Assembly: GCF_019091085.1 (NCBI RefSeq)
Contig: NZ_JAGXJY010000004.1
Span: 337,483 to 401,482 of the forward strand
Length of the DNA: 64,000 nt
Source of the DNA: Mesorhizobium sp. GbtcB19
GTDB lineage: Bacteria > Pseudomonadota > Alphaproteobacteria > Rhizobiales > Rhizobiaceae
Reading direction: 5' to 3'
In this document: piece after piece, positions 54,883-62,113 of the stretch
Layout: each line of letters opens with the position of its first letter
Position numbering within the stretch: position 1 is the first letter of the stretch
Notes under the pieces: model-generated
The model's input: the letters and a program-made list of their open reading frames with translations, nothing else
Told to the model about the DNA's origin: nothing
Databases searched by the model: none
Made by a program: the position numbers and the translations under genes

Positions 54883-56411
54883 TCGGCGGCCTCCTGGTGT
54901 TCGACACCGGCCATCAAGAGGCCAAGTTCGCCTTCGGTCGCCTCCGGCCCGCGCTCGCCGACGACACGGCCGGCAAACATCACCAGGATGCGGTCGGAGA
55001 GCGAGCGGATCTCGTCGAGCTCGACCGACACCACCAGCACCGCCTTGCCCTGGTCGCGCATGGCGATCAGCCGCTTGTGGATGAATTCGATGGCGCCGAC
55101 ATCGACGCCGCGCGTCGGCTGGCCGACGATCAGCACGCCGGGATCCTGCTCCATTTCCCTGGCCAGCACGATCTTCTGCTGGTTGCCGCCGGAGAAATTG
55201 GCTGTCTTCAAGCGCGGATTGCCAGGACGGATGTCGTATTTCTCGATCTTGTCCTTGGCGTCGGCCATGATGGCGTCGATGTCGAGGAACGGCCCCTTCA
55301 GATAGCGCTCGTCGTCGTGATAGCCGAGGATCGAATTCTCGTTCTCCTCGAAAGCGAGCACCAGCCCGACATGGTGGCGGTCCTCCGGCACATGGGCGAG
55401 GCCCCGGTCGCGCAATTCGCCGGGATCGGCCTTGCCGGTGAGATCGATCGGCTTGCCGTCGAGCGTCACCTCGCCGGACACCGCGTGCCTGATGCCGGAG
55501 ATCGCCTCCAGCAGCTCGGACTGGCCGTTGCCGGCGACGCCCGCGATACCGACGATCTCGCCGCCGCGCACGTCGAAGGAGACGTTGTCGACCATGGTGA
55601 CGCCGCGCGAATCCTTCACCGTCAGGTTCTTGACCGAGAGTTTTATCGCGCCGGCTTCCGACTGGCCCTTCTCAACCCGCAGAAGAACGCGCCGGCCGAC
55701 CATCAGTTCGGCCAGTTCGCCGACCGTGGTTTCCTTCGTCGTCCTGGTGGCGACCATCGTGCCCTGGCGCATCACCGAAACCGTGTCGGTGATGGCCATG
55801 ATCTCACGCAGCTTGTGCGTGATGAGCACGATCGTTTTTCCCTGATCCTTCAATTGCTTGAGGATGCGGAAAAGGTGGTCGGCCTCTGCCGGCGTCAACA
55901 CCCCGGTCGGCTCGTCGAGGATCAGGATCTCGGCGCCGCGATAGAGAGCCTTGAGGATTTCGACGCGCTGTTGCAGCCCGACCGGCAGTTCCTCGATGAC
56001 GGCGTCGGGATCGACCTCGAGCCCGTATTCGCGCTCGAGCCGCTCGAGTTCCGAGCGCGCCTTGGCGATGCTGCTCTTCAGCAGCGCATCGTTTTCGGCG
56101 CCGAGGATGACATTTTCCAGCACGGTGAAATTGTCGACCAGCATGAAGTGCTGGTGCACCATGCCGATGCCGAGCGCGATGGCGTCGTTGGAGGTGTGGA
56201 TCGACACAGGCTTGCCGCCGACGCGGATTTCGCCGCTGTCGGCCTGGTAGAAGCCGTAGAGGATCGACATCAGCGTCGACTTGCCGGCGCCGTTCTCGCC
56301 GACAATGCCGTGGATGGTGCCGCGCGCGACTTCCAGGTTGATGTCACGGTTGGCGCGCACGGCGCCAAAGCTCTTGTTGATGCCTATGAGCTCGATTGCG
56401 GCTTGCGCCAT
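54879..56411 (-). CDS. Nucleoside ABC transporter ATPase with two ATP-binding domains (NupO-like)
   Basis: A 510-residue fused ATPase starting MAQAAIELIGINKSFG. First domain: Walker A GENGAGKST near 37, LPVGLQQRVEILKAL (signature region), LILDEPTGVLTP (Walker B). Second domain: VGIAGVAGNGQSELLEAI near 285 (degenerate Walker A, usual for this class), FSGGNQQKIVLAREM and VLIVGQPTRGVDVGA. This arrangement is that of sugar/nucleoside importers. ATG at 56409-56411 is used rather than a start five codons upstream. First gene of the ATPase-permease-permease-cdd-PNP-deoA operon. Confidence 0.93.
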   Translation of the reverse strand: MAQAAIELIGINKSFGAVRANRDINLEVARGTIHGIVGENGAGKSTLMSILYGFYQADSGEIRVGGKPVSIHTSNDAIALGIGMVHQHFMLVDNFTVLENVILGAENDALLKSSIAKARSELERLEREYGLEVDPDAVIEELPVGLQQRVEILKALYRGAEILILDEPTGVLTPAEADHLFRILKQLKDQGKTIVLITHKLREIMAITDTVSVMRQGTMVATRTTKETTVGELAELMVGRRVLLRVEKGQSEAGAIKLSVKNLTVKDSRGVTMVDNVSFDVRGGEIVGIAGVAGNGQSELLEAISGIRHAVSGEVTLDGKPIDLTGKADPGELRDRGLAHVPEDRHHVGLVLAFEENENSILGYHDDERYLKGPFLDIDAIMADAKDKIEKYDIRPGNPRLKTANFSGGNQQKIVLAREMEQDPGVLIVGQPTRGVDVGAIEFIHKRLIAMRDQGKAVLVVSVELDEIRSLSDRILVMFAGRVVGERGPEATEGELGLLMAGVEHQEAAE

Positions 56412-56551
56412 GCAGCCTGTTCCCACTTAGTTTTTTTATCGCTTGGTCAAAATGCCTAGCATGATGCCCCGCTTATGCCAATCGGCCGTTCACTCTCGAC
56501 AAATCCCCGCACGCTTGTCAATTTCGAACGTGGCCGGGAGGCTCACATTCG

Positions 56552-56660
56552 CTAAAGCGCGTCGCATCTGAACGGGTTTATGCGACGCGCTTCAGGTTGT
56601 TGTTCTTATCAATGTCGTTGCCCCAAAACCGCTGCGCACTTTTGGGCGACATGCATTAAT
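56552..56660. repeat. Composite palindromic intergenic element, family C
   Basis: Two hairpins in tandem. The first has perfect 13-bp arms AAGCGCGTCGCAT (56555-56567) and ATGCGACGCGCTT (56580-56592). The second has ATGTCG and CCCCAAAA (56612-56628) against TTTTGGG and CGACAT (56640-56652), enclosing CCGCTGCGCAC. I recognise this as a very widespread rhizobial intergenic sequence. It fills the space between the divergent ABC ATPase and slyX genes. Confidence 0.8.
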
Positions 56661-56706
56661 ATGGCGATGCTGCAATTCGCATCATGCGCTGGGAGCGAGT
56701 CTTCGG

Positions 56707-56916
56707 ATGAACACGCCCGCCGACCGGCTGACGACGCTGGAGATCCGCGCCGCCGAGCAGGAAAAGACGATCGAGGAACTGTCCGGCCAGATCGCCGAAC
56801 AGTGGAAGGTGATCGAGCGCATGGAGCGCAAGCTCGCCGCTTTGACCGACCGGTTCCTGGAATTGGAGGAGCAGACGGCGCCCGACGTGCCGGTGACCAA
56901 GCCGCCGCATTGGTGA
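56707..56916 (+). CDS. slyX: SlyX-family protein
   Basis: A 69-residue protein that is almost entirely one helix (RLTTLEIRAAEQEKTIEELS through KLAALTDRFLEL) with heptad spacing, so a coiled coil, ending with the conserved PHW-type tail (TKPPHW). No biochemical function is established for SlyX. ATG at 56707. It lies between the nucleoside transporter operon and its BMP gene but on the opposite strand. Confidence 0.88.
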   Translation: MNTPADRLTTLEIRAAEQEKTIEELSGQIAEQWKVIERMERKLAALTDRFLELEEQTAPDVPVTKPPHW

Positions 56917-56937
56917 GGAGCATGGGAGAAGACGGCC

Positions 56938-57345
56938 ATGTCCAGTGAAAGCGACCGCGTCGCCCGGGCCGGCGACTATGTCTTCGGCCTGATGAACGAC
57001 CGGGAGCGCGCCCGCGCCGAGCGCGACCTCGAGGTCGATCCCGCCTTTCGCGACACGGTGCTGCGGCTGGCCGAGCGCTTGCGCGTCCTCGATCCCGCGG
57101 CATCCGAAGGGCGCGACGATCGCTGGGAGCTGGTCACGCAACGCCTCGCCGCATTGCCGCAGATGCACAACCGGCTTGCCGCCCTGACGGTGGCCGAGTC
57201 GGAACCGCCGCCGGTTGTCATTCACCGACTGCAACGCAAGCCCTATGGCATTGGCCTGCATGCTCTTGGCGGCAGGCTTGGCTTCGTGATCGCGCTTGCC
57301 CTGGTTGCCGCCTTCGCGCTCGGCTACCTCGCCGGAACGCTATAG
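56938..57345 (+). CDS. Anti-sigma-factor-like membrane protein
   Basis: A 135-residue protein. N-terminal residues 8-45 (ARAGDYVFGLMNDRERARAE and DPAFRDTVLRLAERL) resemble the helical N-terminal domain of RskA/anti-sigma-K proteins, and a single C-terminal helix (FVIALALVAAFALGYLAGTL) places it as a tail-anchored inner-membrane protein with the domain in the cytoplasm. No zinc-binding His/Cys motif. No sigma factor gene is adjacent, which makes the anti-sigma role uncertain. It is 21 bases after slyX and probably co-transcribed. Confidence 0.6.
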   Translation: MSSESDRVARAGDYVFGLMNDRERARAERDLEVDPAFRDTVLRLAERLRVLDPAASEGRDDRWELVTQRLAALPQMHNRLAALTVAESEPPPVVIHRLQRKPYGIGLHALGGRLGFVIALALVAAFALGYLAGTL

Positions 57346-57386
57346 ACCCAGGGGAATGCCAGGTAGCTGTAGGAGAAAAAAGCTAC

Positions 57387-57920
57387 CTATCGGACAACGT
57401 GGGCAAGAAACCGAAATCCATTCGGCGAAGATATTACTTCGATTTCTATAACGTTGATTGCTCCTGGTAGCGATGATAGCGGTTTGGAGTTTACCTCAAT
57501 TTCGTATCCAACGAACGTCACCGCTTTAGTACTGTCAGCACATTGCCTAATTAGAAGTCGATAATTGCCCTCCTTAGCGTTTGATGGCGTGAGCAATGTC
57601 ACGTTGTCCGTTAATTGCAATTCAAAAGATACTCCGACGGCGCAGTCGAATTGAAATGTGTTTGGCCGCACTTCTTTCAGGAGGATTCGTGACGGTGGCG
57701 GTTTAGGCCAAAATCTGTACACGATCCAAAAGCCTGCGACTGCAGCAAGCACAATGCCAACTCGAACCGGCCATAGCCTAAACAAATCTGCATGCGCGCC
57801 AATCAAGGAGGCGATCCACCGATCTGGAGCAATACCAAAGAACAGACATATACCTAGGAATAGCGTTTGAACGGCTGATCTAATAAGCCCCCCCACAACG
57901 TTTTTGATTACCCAGCCCAA
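57387..57920 (-). CDS. Orphan A+T-rich membrane-anchored protein, unknown
   Basis: A 177-residue protein, not recognised. It starts at TTG (57920) preceded by a full AAGGAGGT (57924-57931), a short but strong ribosome-binding site; the frame is open to 57998. Two N-terminal helices (about 8-30, SAVQTLFLGICLFFGIA, and about 52-68, VGIVLAAVAGFWIVYRFW) are followed by a beta-rich soluble domain (ILLKEVRPNTFQFDCAVGVS, ending FLAHVVR). Its base composition is clearly lower in G+C than its neighbours (25 of 60 bases in 57421-57480), a sign of transfer. The soluble part probably lies on one side of the membrane and binds something; nothing more can be said. Confidence 0.6.
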   Translation of the reverse strand: MGWVIKNVVGGLIRSAVQTLFLGICLFFGIAPDRWIASLIGAHADLFRLWPVRVGIVLAAVAGFWIVYRFWPKPPPSRILLKEVRPNTFQFDCAVGVSFELQLTDNVTLLTPSNAKEGNYRLLIRQCADSTKAVTFVGYEIEVNSKPLSSLPGAINVIEIEVISSPNGFRFLAHVVR

Positions 57921-57971
57921 AATACCTCCTTCACGATGTACTGGGTTTCGATAACCGAAACCTCGACAGGC

Positions 57972-58006
57972 CCAAAAACAAAACCGCCGGGCTTTCACCC
58001 GGCGGC
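57972..58006 (-). terminator. Rho-independent terminator of the BMP binding-protein gene
   Basis: Arms CCGCCGGG (57984-57991) and CCCGGCGG (57998-58005) with a CTTTCA loop, 23 bases after the stop on the minus strand, followed in that direction by TTTTGTTTTT. It separates the binding-protein gene from the orphan gene and from the transporter operon. Confidence 0.85.
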
Positions 58007-58028
58007 TTTCAAAATCGATTCTTGCCGA

Positions 58029-59018
58029 TCAATACGGGCAGGCATTGTCCGTGGTGTAGTCGTGCACCTGGACCTTGCCGGAGATGATGTCGGCCTTGGC
58101 CTTTTCGACCGCCGCCTTCATCTCGTCGGTGACCAGCGCCTTGTTGTTGTCGTCCATGGCGTAGTCGACGCCGCCTTCCTTGAGGCCGAGGTTTTCGAGG
58201 CCGCCCTTGAAGGTGCCGTTCTTGCCATCCATGAAGGCGTTGTAGACGGCAACGTCGACGCGCTTCAGCATCGAGGTCAGCACCTTGCCGGGCTGCAGGC
58301 CGTTCTGGTTGGAATCGACGCCGACGCCGAGCTTGCCGGCATCAGCCGCGGCCTGCAGCACGCCGACGCCGGTGCCGCCGGCCGCCGCGTAGACGACGTC
58401 CGCGCCCTGGTCGATCTGCGTCTTGGCGATCTCGCCGCCCTTGGCCGGGTCGTTCCAGGCGGCCGGCGTGTCGCCGGTCATGTTCTGGATGACGTCGGTG
58501 GCGCCGGCCGACTTGGCGCCGCCGACATAGCCGCATTCGAACTTGCGGATCAGCGGGATGTCCATGCCGCCGACGAAGCCGACCTTCTTCGACTTCGAGG
58601 CCATCGCCGCCATGATGCCGACCAGGTAGGAGCCTTCGTTTTCCTTGAACACCAGTGAGCGCACATTGGGCAGGTCGACGGCGTCGTCGATGATGGCGAA
58701 TTTCAGGTCGGGATAATCTTTCGCGACCGCCTTCAGGGCGTCTTCCCAGGCAAAACCGGCCATCACGATCGGGTTGCGGCCGTCCTCGGCGAAGCGGCGC
58801 AGCGCCTGCTCGCGCTGCGAGGCGTTGGAGACTTCGAATTCGACATAGGCGACGCCGGTTTCGGTCTTGAATTTCTCGGCGCCGTGATAGGCGGCCTCGT
58901 TGAAGGATTTGTCGAACTTGCCGCCCAGATCATAGAGGATGGCCGGCTGCACATCCGCGGCGAAAGCCGGAAGAACCATTGCGGTTGCGGCCAGGAGGCC
59001 GAGAACGATACGTTTCAT
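58029..59018 (-). CDS. BMP-family nucleoside-binding protein of ABC transporter
   Basis: A 329-residue exported protein starting MKRIVLGLLAATAMVLPAFA with a signal peptide. The mature part begins DVQPAILYDLGGKFDKSFNEAAY, the Med/BmpA pattern (Asp and Asn of the ligand pocket), with FKENEGSYLVGIMAAM near 125, VGFVGGMDIPLIRKFECGY near 148 and AAGGTGVGVLQAA near 210. It has no lipobox, so it is soluble periplasmic. It should bind nucleosides for the ATPase/permease operon at 52770-56411, on the same strand. GTG at 59027 is an alternative start. Confidence 0.92.
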   Translation of the reverse strand: MKRIVLGLLAATAMVLPAFAADVQPAILYDLGGKFDKSFNEAAYHGAEKFKTETGVAYVEFEVSNASQREQALRRFAEDGRNPIVMAGFAWEDALKAVAKDYPDLKFAIIDDAVDLPNVRSLVFKENEGSYLVGIMAAMASKSKKVGFVGGMDIPLIRKFECGYVGGAKSAGATDVIQNMTGDTPAAWNDPAKGGEIAKTQIDQGADVVYAAAGGTGVGVLQAAADAGKLGVGVDSNQNGLQPGKVLTSMLKRVDVAVYNAFMDGKNGTFKGGLENLGLKEGGVDYAMDDNNKALVTDEMKAAVEKAKADIISGKVQVHDYTTDNACPY

Positions 59019-59220
59019 GTGATCCACACCCTGTCGGTTATTTTTCCGTTGTGCACCGCCTGTCTGCCCGGTTCTCCGGCAGGCATGCGACGCCAGGCAG
59101 GAAGTGTTTGCCCCTCCCGCTCGTGATCAATCTGGCACGGCGCGAAACAAAATTCACGTGGAATTTTGACCTGTTGGAAAAAGCGGTTACCGGCGGTTGG
59201 GGTCGGCGACTTCGCCGTAG

Positions 59221-59250
59221 CCGTCCATCCGCGATTGCGTCAAAACAAGA
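59221..59250. repeat. Remnant of repeat family A
   Basis: CCGTCC, a diverged 7-base stretch, then ATTGCGTCAAAACAA, matching the right half of the family A element at 391-410 and 39112-39130. The left half is not recognisable. It lies within a gap of 236 bases between the BMP gene and the next membrane-protein gene. Confidence 0.55.
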
Positions 59251-59254
59251 GCCT

Positions 59255-59581
59255 TCAGGGACTTGGAGCGAATTCCGCGCCGCGGCGCTTGCGCCGGTAG
59301 CCGATGGCGTAGAGCAGGAAGGCGAGCGCCGCGAACACCGCGAAACCGGGCTGGGCCAGCACCCAGGCGACGATGCCGTCCCACACCAGCGGGCTCGCCT
59401 TGGCGCGCACGAAGGTCTCGAAGGCCGCGCGGGTATCGGGCGAGACCGCCAGCCAGCTTGCGTTGAGCGGCGTCATCACCAGCGACGAGCCGGCCACCGA
59501 GCGTGTCGTGTCGATCACCGCCATGATCACGGCGATCGACAGCGCAACCATGGCCGCCAGCCGAAAGATGAAACGCAACAT
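59255..59581 (-). CDS. Small two-helix membrane protein, unknown
   Basis: A 108-residue protein starting MLRFIFRLAAMVALSIAVIM. An N-terminal helix (residues 5-25), a hydrophilic middle with DTTRSVAGSSLVMTPLNASW and a second helix (FAVFAALAFLLYAIGYRR), ending in a basic tail. The combination is typical of conserved rhizobial hypothetical proteins (a PetM-like name is sometimes given), but I do not know a function. ATG at 59579-59581. Flanked by a repeat remnant and a DUF2569-like gene. Confidence 0.65.
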   Translation of the reverse strand: MLRFIFRLAAMVALSIAVIMAVIDTTRSVAGSSLVMTPLNASWLAVSPDTRAAFETFVRAKASPLVWDGIVAWVLAQPGFAVFAALAFLLYAIGYRRKRRGAEFAPSP

Positions 59582-59666
59582 CGACGCTCTCCCCGGGAAA
59601 GCTCCCGTCTACCCCGCAACCGACATAGAGCCTGCACAGGTCCCGCGCAATCGCGATCCGGTGAAA

Positions 59667-60359
59667 TTAGCGGGCAGGCGCCGGCCGGCGCCGGTTGACG
59701 CGCCAGACGGCGAAAATGCCGCCGGCGATGGCGCCGACGATCAGGCCACCCAGGCCGATGAAAGCCGCGAAAAATCCGCAGGCGCCCTCGAAGCAGCTCA
59801 TATGGGTCAGGTCCGCGATCAGCGAGCCGGCGAAGAATCCGGCGCAAGCGCCGATCGCGCCGCCGATGATGATGCCGAGCAGCGCGGCAAGGATCGAGAC
59901 GACGACCGACGGCCGTTCGGTCTCCGGATTGGCGTAGACCGTCTCGGCGCCGCTGTTGCGCAGGAGGTAGATGCAGAGCAGCCCGATGGCGATCTCGGCG
60001 ACGGTGAAGCCCAGCGCCTCGGCCGAGAAGGCGAAGTCGAAAGATATGTAAGCCTGGCGCACGACGAGCCAGATGATGACCGCGATCTGCCAGATCGTGT
60101 AGTGGCGCGGGAAGCGGGCCGAGCGGTTGAAGGCAAGGCCAAGCAGATACAACCCCCACAGGATGGTGATGACGCCGCCGACAAGCCCGCCATAGATCAG
60201 GAACAACACATTGTCCGGCAGGTTTAAGTCGCCGATCAGCCGCCAATTCGCTATCAGCCCGTAGGCCGACAGGCCCATGACGATGACGAGCCAGCCCACC
60301 GGGATGAAGGAAAGCCCGCTGTCCGGCCGCCCCGCGGGTTGATGATCGATCGATGCCAT
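59667..60359 (-). CDS. Multi-helix membrane protein, possibly DUF2569-related
   Basis: A 230-residue protein starting MASIDHQPAGRPDSGLSFIP. Four helices in the first 135 residues (WLVIVMGLSAYGLIANW, VLFLIYGGLVGGVITILWG, YTIWQIAVIIWLVVRQAY, TVAEIAIGLLCIYLL) and a Gly-rich C-terminal pair of helices near 150-225 (GIIIGGAIGACAGFFAGS, GFFAAFIGLGGLIVGAIAGG). The first part recalls DUF2569 proteins such as that at 9578-10072, without a clear signature; the second part resembles glycine-zipper segments. Function unknown. Confidence 0.65.
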   Translation of the reverse strand: MASIDHQPAGRPDSGLSFIPVGWLVIVMGLSAYGLIANWRLIGDLNLPDNVLFLIYGGLVGGVITILWGLYLLGLAFNRSARFPRHYTIWQIAVIIWLVVRQAYISFDFAFSAEALGFTVAEIAIGLLCIYLLRNSGAETVYANPETERPSVVVSILAALLGIIIGGAIGACAGFFAGSLIADLTHMSCFEGACGFFAAFIGLGGLIVGAIAGGIFAVWRVNRRRPAPAR

Positions 60360-60384
60360 CTCAGGACGGTGCCCCTTCGCCCAA

Positions 60385-60500
60385 GCAACTCCGGGAAAGT
60401 GCGCAGCCGCTTTCCGTCGGGAATTGCAAAAACCGAACCGGCAATTCCAGGGAAAGCTCGCAACCGTTCCAACCGGGATTGCATGAAAACAAGGATTTAG
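60385..60500. repeat. Two diverged copies of repeat family A in tandem
   Basis: Copy 3, 60385-60427, has arms GCAACTCC and GGGAATTGC; copy 4, 60441-60482, has arms GCAATTCC and GGGATTGC, followed by ATGAAAACAAGGATTTA, equivalent to the family tail. They occupy the 459-base gap between the membrane-protein gene (start 60359) and the tRNA gene (60819). The rest of the gap shows no gene; a G+C hairpin (CGCGCGG/CCGCGCG, 60783-60805) sits just before the tRNA. Confidence 0.7.
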
Positions 60501-60818
60501 CGCAGTCGACAGGCGGCCGGAGCCGAAGTCAAGCGTCGCCGGCGGGAACGAGCGGCCTGTGCACATCATTCGAACGCGTCACCCCTTTCGTACCCCAGCC
60601 TTCGCGCCATCCGCGGCAAAAATCGCCGCGACGCCGATATGGCTTGGCATTCGCTTTCGGATCGACTAGATGAGCCCCGCGCCTGTTTGCCTAGACGGCT
60701 AGCGGTGCAGGGAAAGGTTGCCGCCGGGTGAAGGCAACCAGATGATCCGGAGAGGATTTCCCGTGGGAGCATCTCCCCAACCCGCGCGGCGAAACCGGCC
60801 GCGCGAGATGCGAAGGAC

Positions 60819-60908
60819 GGAGAGGTGGCCGAGTGGTTGAAGGCGCACGCCTGGAAAGTGTGTTTACGGGAAACCGTAACGCGGGTTCGAATCCCGCTCT
60901 CTCCGCCA
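60819..60908 (+). tRNA. tRNA-Ser (anticodon GGA)
   Basis: Ninety bases with CCA encoded. Acceptor GGAGAGG pairs with TCTCTCC (one G-U) before discriminator G and CCA. The D arm contains GGCCGAGTGGTTGAAGGC, the anticodon loop is CTGGAAA with GGA at 60853-60855, the long variable arm TTTACGGGAAACCGTAA is typical of serine tRNAs, and the T arm is GCGGGTTCGAATCCCGC. It reads UCC/UCU codons. A run of T follows soon after (ATTTTTCT). Confidence 0.97.
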
Positions 60909-61139
60909 GAAATTTTTCTAATAAATCAATTATTTCAATTGCTTAGTAAACTAATAGCGCGCTTAAAAGTCGAAGCGTCCTTAGTCTGCGTAACAAACTG
61001 TCAGGAATCCACTGGTCCGCCATGGCGTCGCTCAACGTCGAGGTGGTTAGCGTCCTGTTGGGCCGAGAGCGGACTCGCGGCTAACAGCCAGCACATTTTC
61101 AAAATCAGCCTTTTTGGACGACGGCTCTAGGCTGATGCA

Positions 61140-62033
61140 TCACTTTCGGTGGCGCAGCAGGTCGACGACGGTCTGGAACGCCGGCGAGTTCTGTCGCCGG
61201 CTCGGATAATAGAGGTGAAAACCAGATGTGGGCGGACACCACTCGCCGAGTACCTCTATAAGTGTGCCTTTGGCTATGTGCTCGGAGACGCTGTCCTCAG
61301 GAACGAAAGCAATGCCGTAGCCAGCAATTGCAGCCGTGACCAGAGACCTGATCGTGTTGAAGGTCAGCTGCCCATCGACGCGAACGCGCTGGGCTCGGCC
61401 GTCCTTCTCAAATTCCCAGGCGTAAAGACCGCCTAGCGTCGCCAGGCGCAGATTGATGCAATTGTGGCGGATGAGATCTTGCGGCGTCTCTGGCCGGGGG
61501 GTTCGTGAGAAATAGCCGGCAGATCCTACCGGCACGAGCCTTACGTCAGGCCCGATGCGCACGGCAATCATGTCCTTTTCCAGGCTCTCTCCCAGACGCA
61601 CGCCGGCATCGAAGCGCTCTGCAGCAATGTCTGTGAAGCCATGATCGATGTACAGCTCAACCTTGATGTCCGGAAACCCGGCGAGACCTGCGGCCAGCTT
61701 CGGCCACACGACTGTGTCGGCTGCGTTTTCGCTGCAGGTAATGCGCACCGTGCCGGCGGGCTTGTCCCGCAAGTCGCTTAACGCCGCCAATTCCGACTCG
61801 ATCTCTTCCAGTCGCGGCGCAGCCGCCTTGATCAGCCTCTCGCCGGCTTCCGTGGTGGACACACTGCGGGTGGTGCGCGTCAAAAGCCTGATCCCGAGCC
61901 GGTCCTCGAGCCCGCGTATGGTTTGGCTCAGCGCAGACTGAGAAACTCCCATCTGGGCGGCCGCCCGGGTGAAGCTGCGCTCTCTGGCGACGGCCACGAG
62001 CGCGAGCAGGTCAGTCATGTCCTCTCGCCGCAT
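61140..62033 (-). CDS. LysR-family transcriptional regulator
   Basis: A 297-residue LysR regulator. The HTH (residues 1-65; FTRAAAQMGVSQSALSQTIR) is followed by the effector domain from about 92 (GTVRITCSENAADTVVWPKL). The group with VRLGESLEKDMIAVRIGP is the AaeR/DmlR-like branch often found next to efflux or reductase genes. ATG at 62033 (another at 62018). It is divergent from a DHA2 exporter gene with a palindrome in the gap, and probably controls it and the aldo/keto reductase. Confidence 0.92.
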   Translation of the reverse strand: MRREDMTDLLALVAVARERSFTRAAAQMGVSQSALSQTIRGLEDRLGIRLLTRTTRSVSTTEAGERLIKAAAPRLEEIESELAALSDLRDKPAGTVRITCSENAADTVVWPKLAAGLAGFPDIKVELYIDHGFTDIAAERFDAGVRLGESLEKDMIAVRIGPDVRLVPVGSAGYFSRTPRPETPQDLIRHNCINLRLATLGGLYAWEFEKDGRAQRVRVDGQLTFNTIRSLVTAAIAGYGIAFVPEDSVSEHIAKGTLIEVLGEWCPPTSGFHLYYPSRRQNSPAFQTVVDLLRHRK

Positions 62034-62064
62034 TCATTAGTGCTCCTTATTGGTTCTTGCCGAT

Positions 62065-62077
62065 ATTAGCATCTAAT
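62065..62077. promoter_or_regulatory. LysR operator candidate (ATTAG-CAT-CTAAT)
   Basis: A perfect dyad of 5-bp arms in the 80-base gap between the LysR and MFS genes, extended by GAT...ATC on the outside. It has T-N11-A character and is the only clear palindrome there. Confidence 0.5.
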
Positions 62078-62113
62078 CGAATGAATGAAATGGGCCTAGG
62101 TTGCTGTCACGAG

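Noticed and set aside
60819..61139. Integration site with duplicated tRNA end
   Set aside because: No second copy of the tRNA 3' end could be seen in the window and no integrase gene is present, so no attachment site is annotated.
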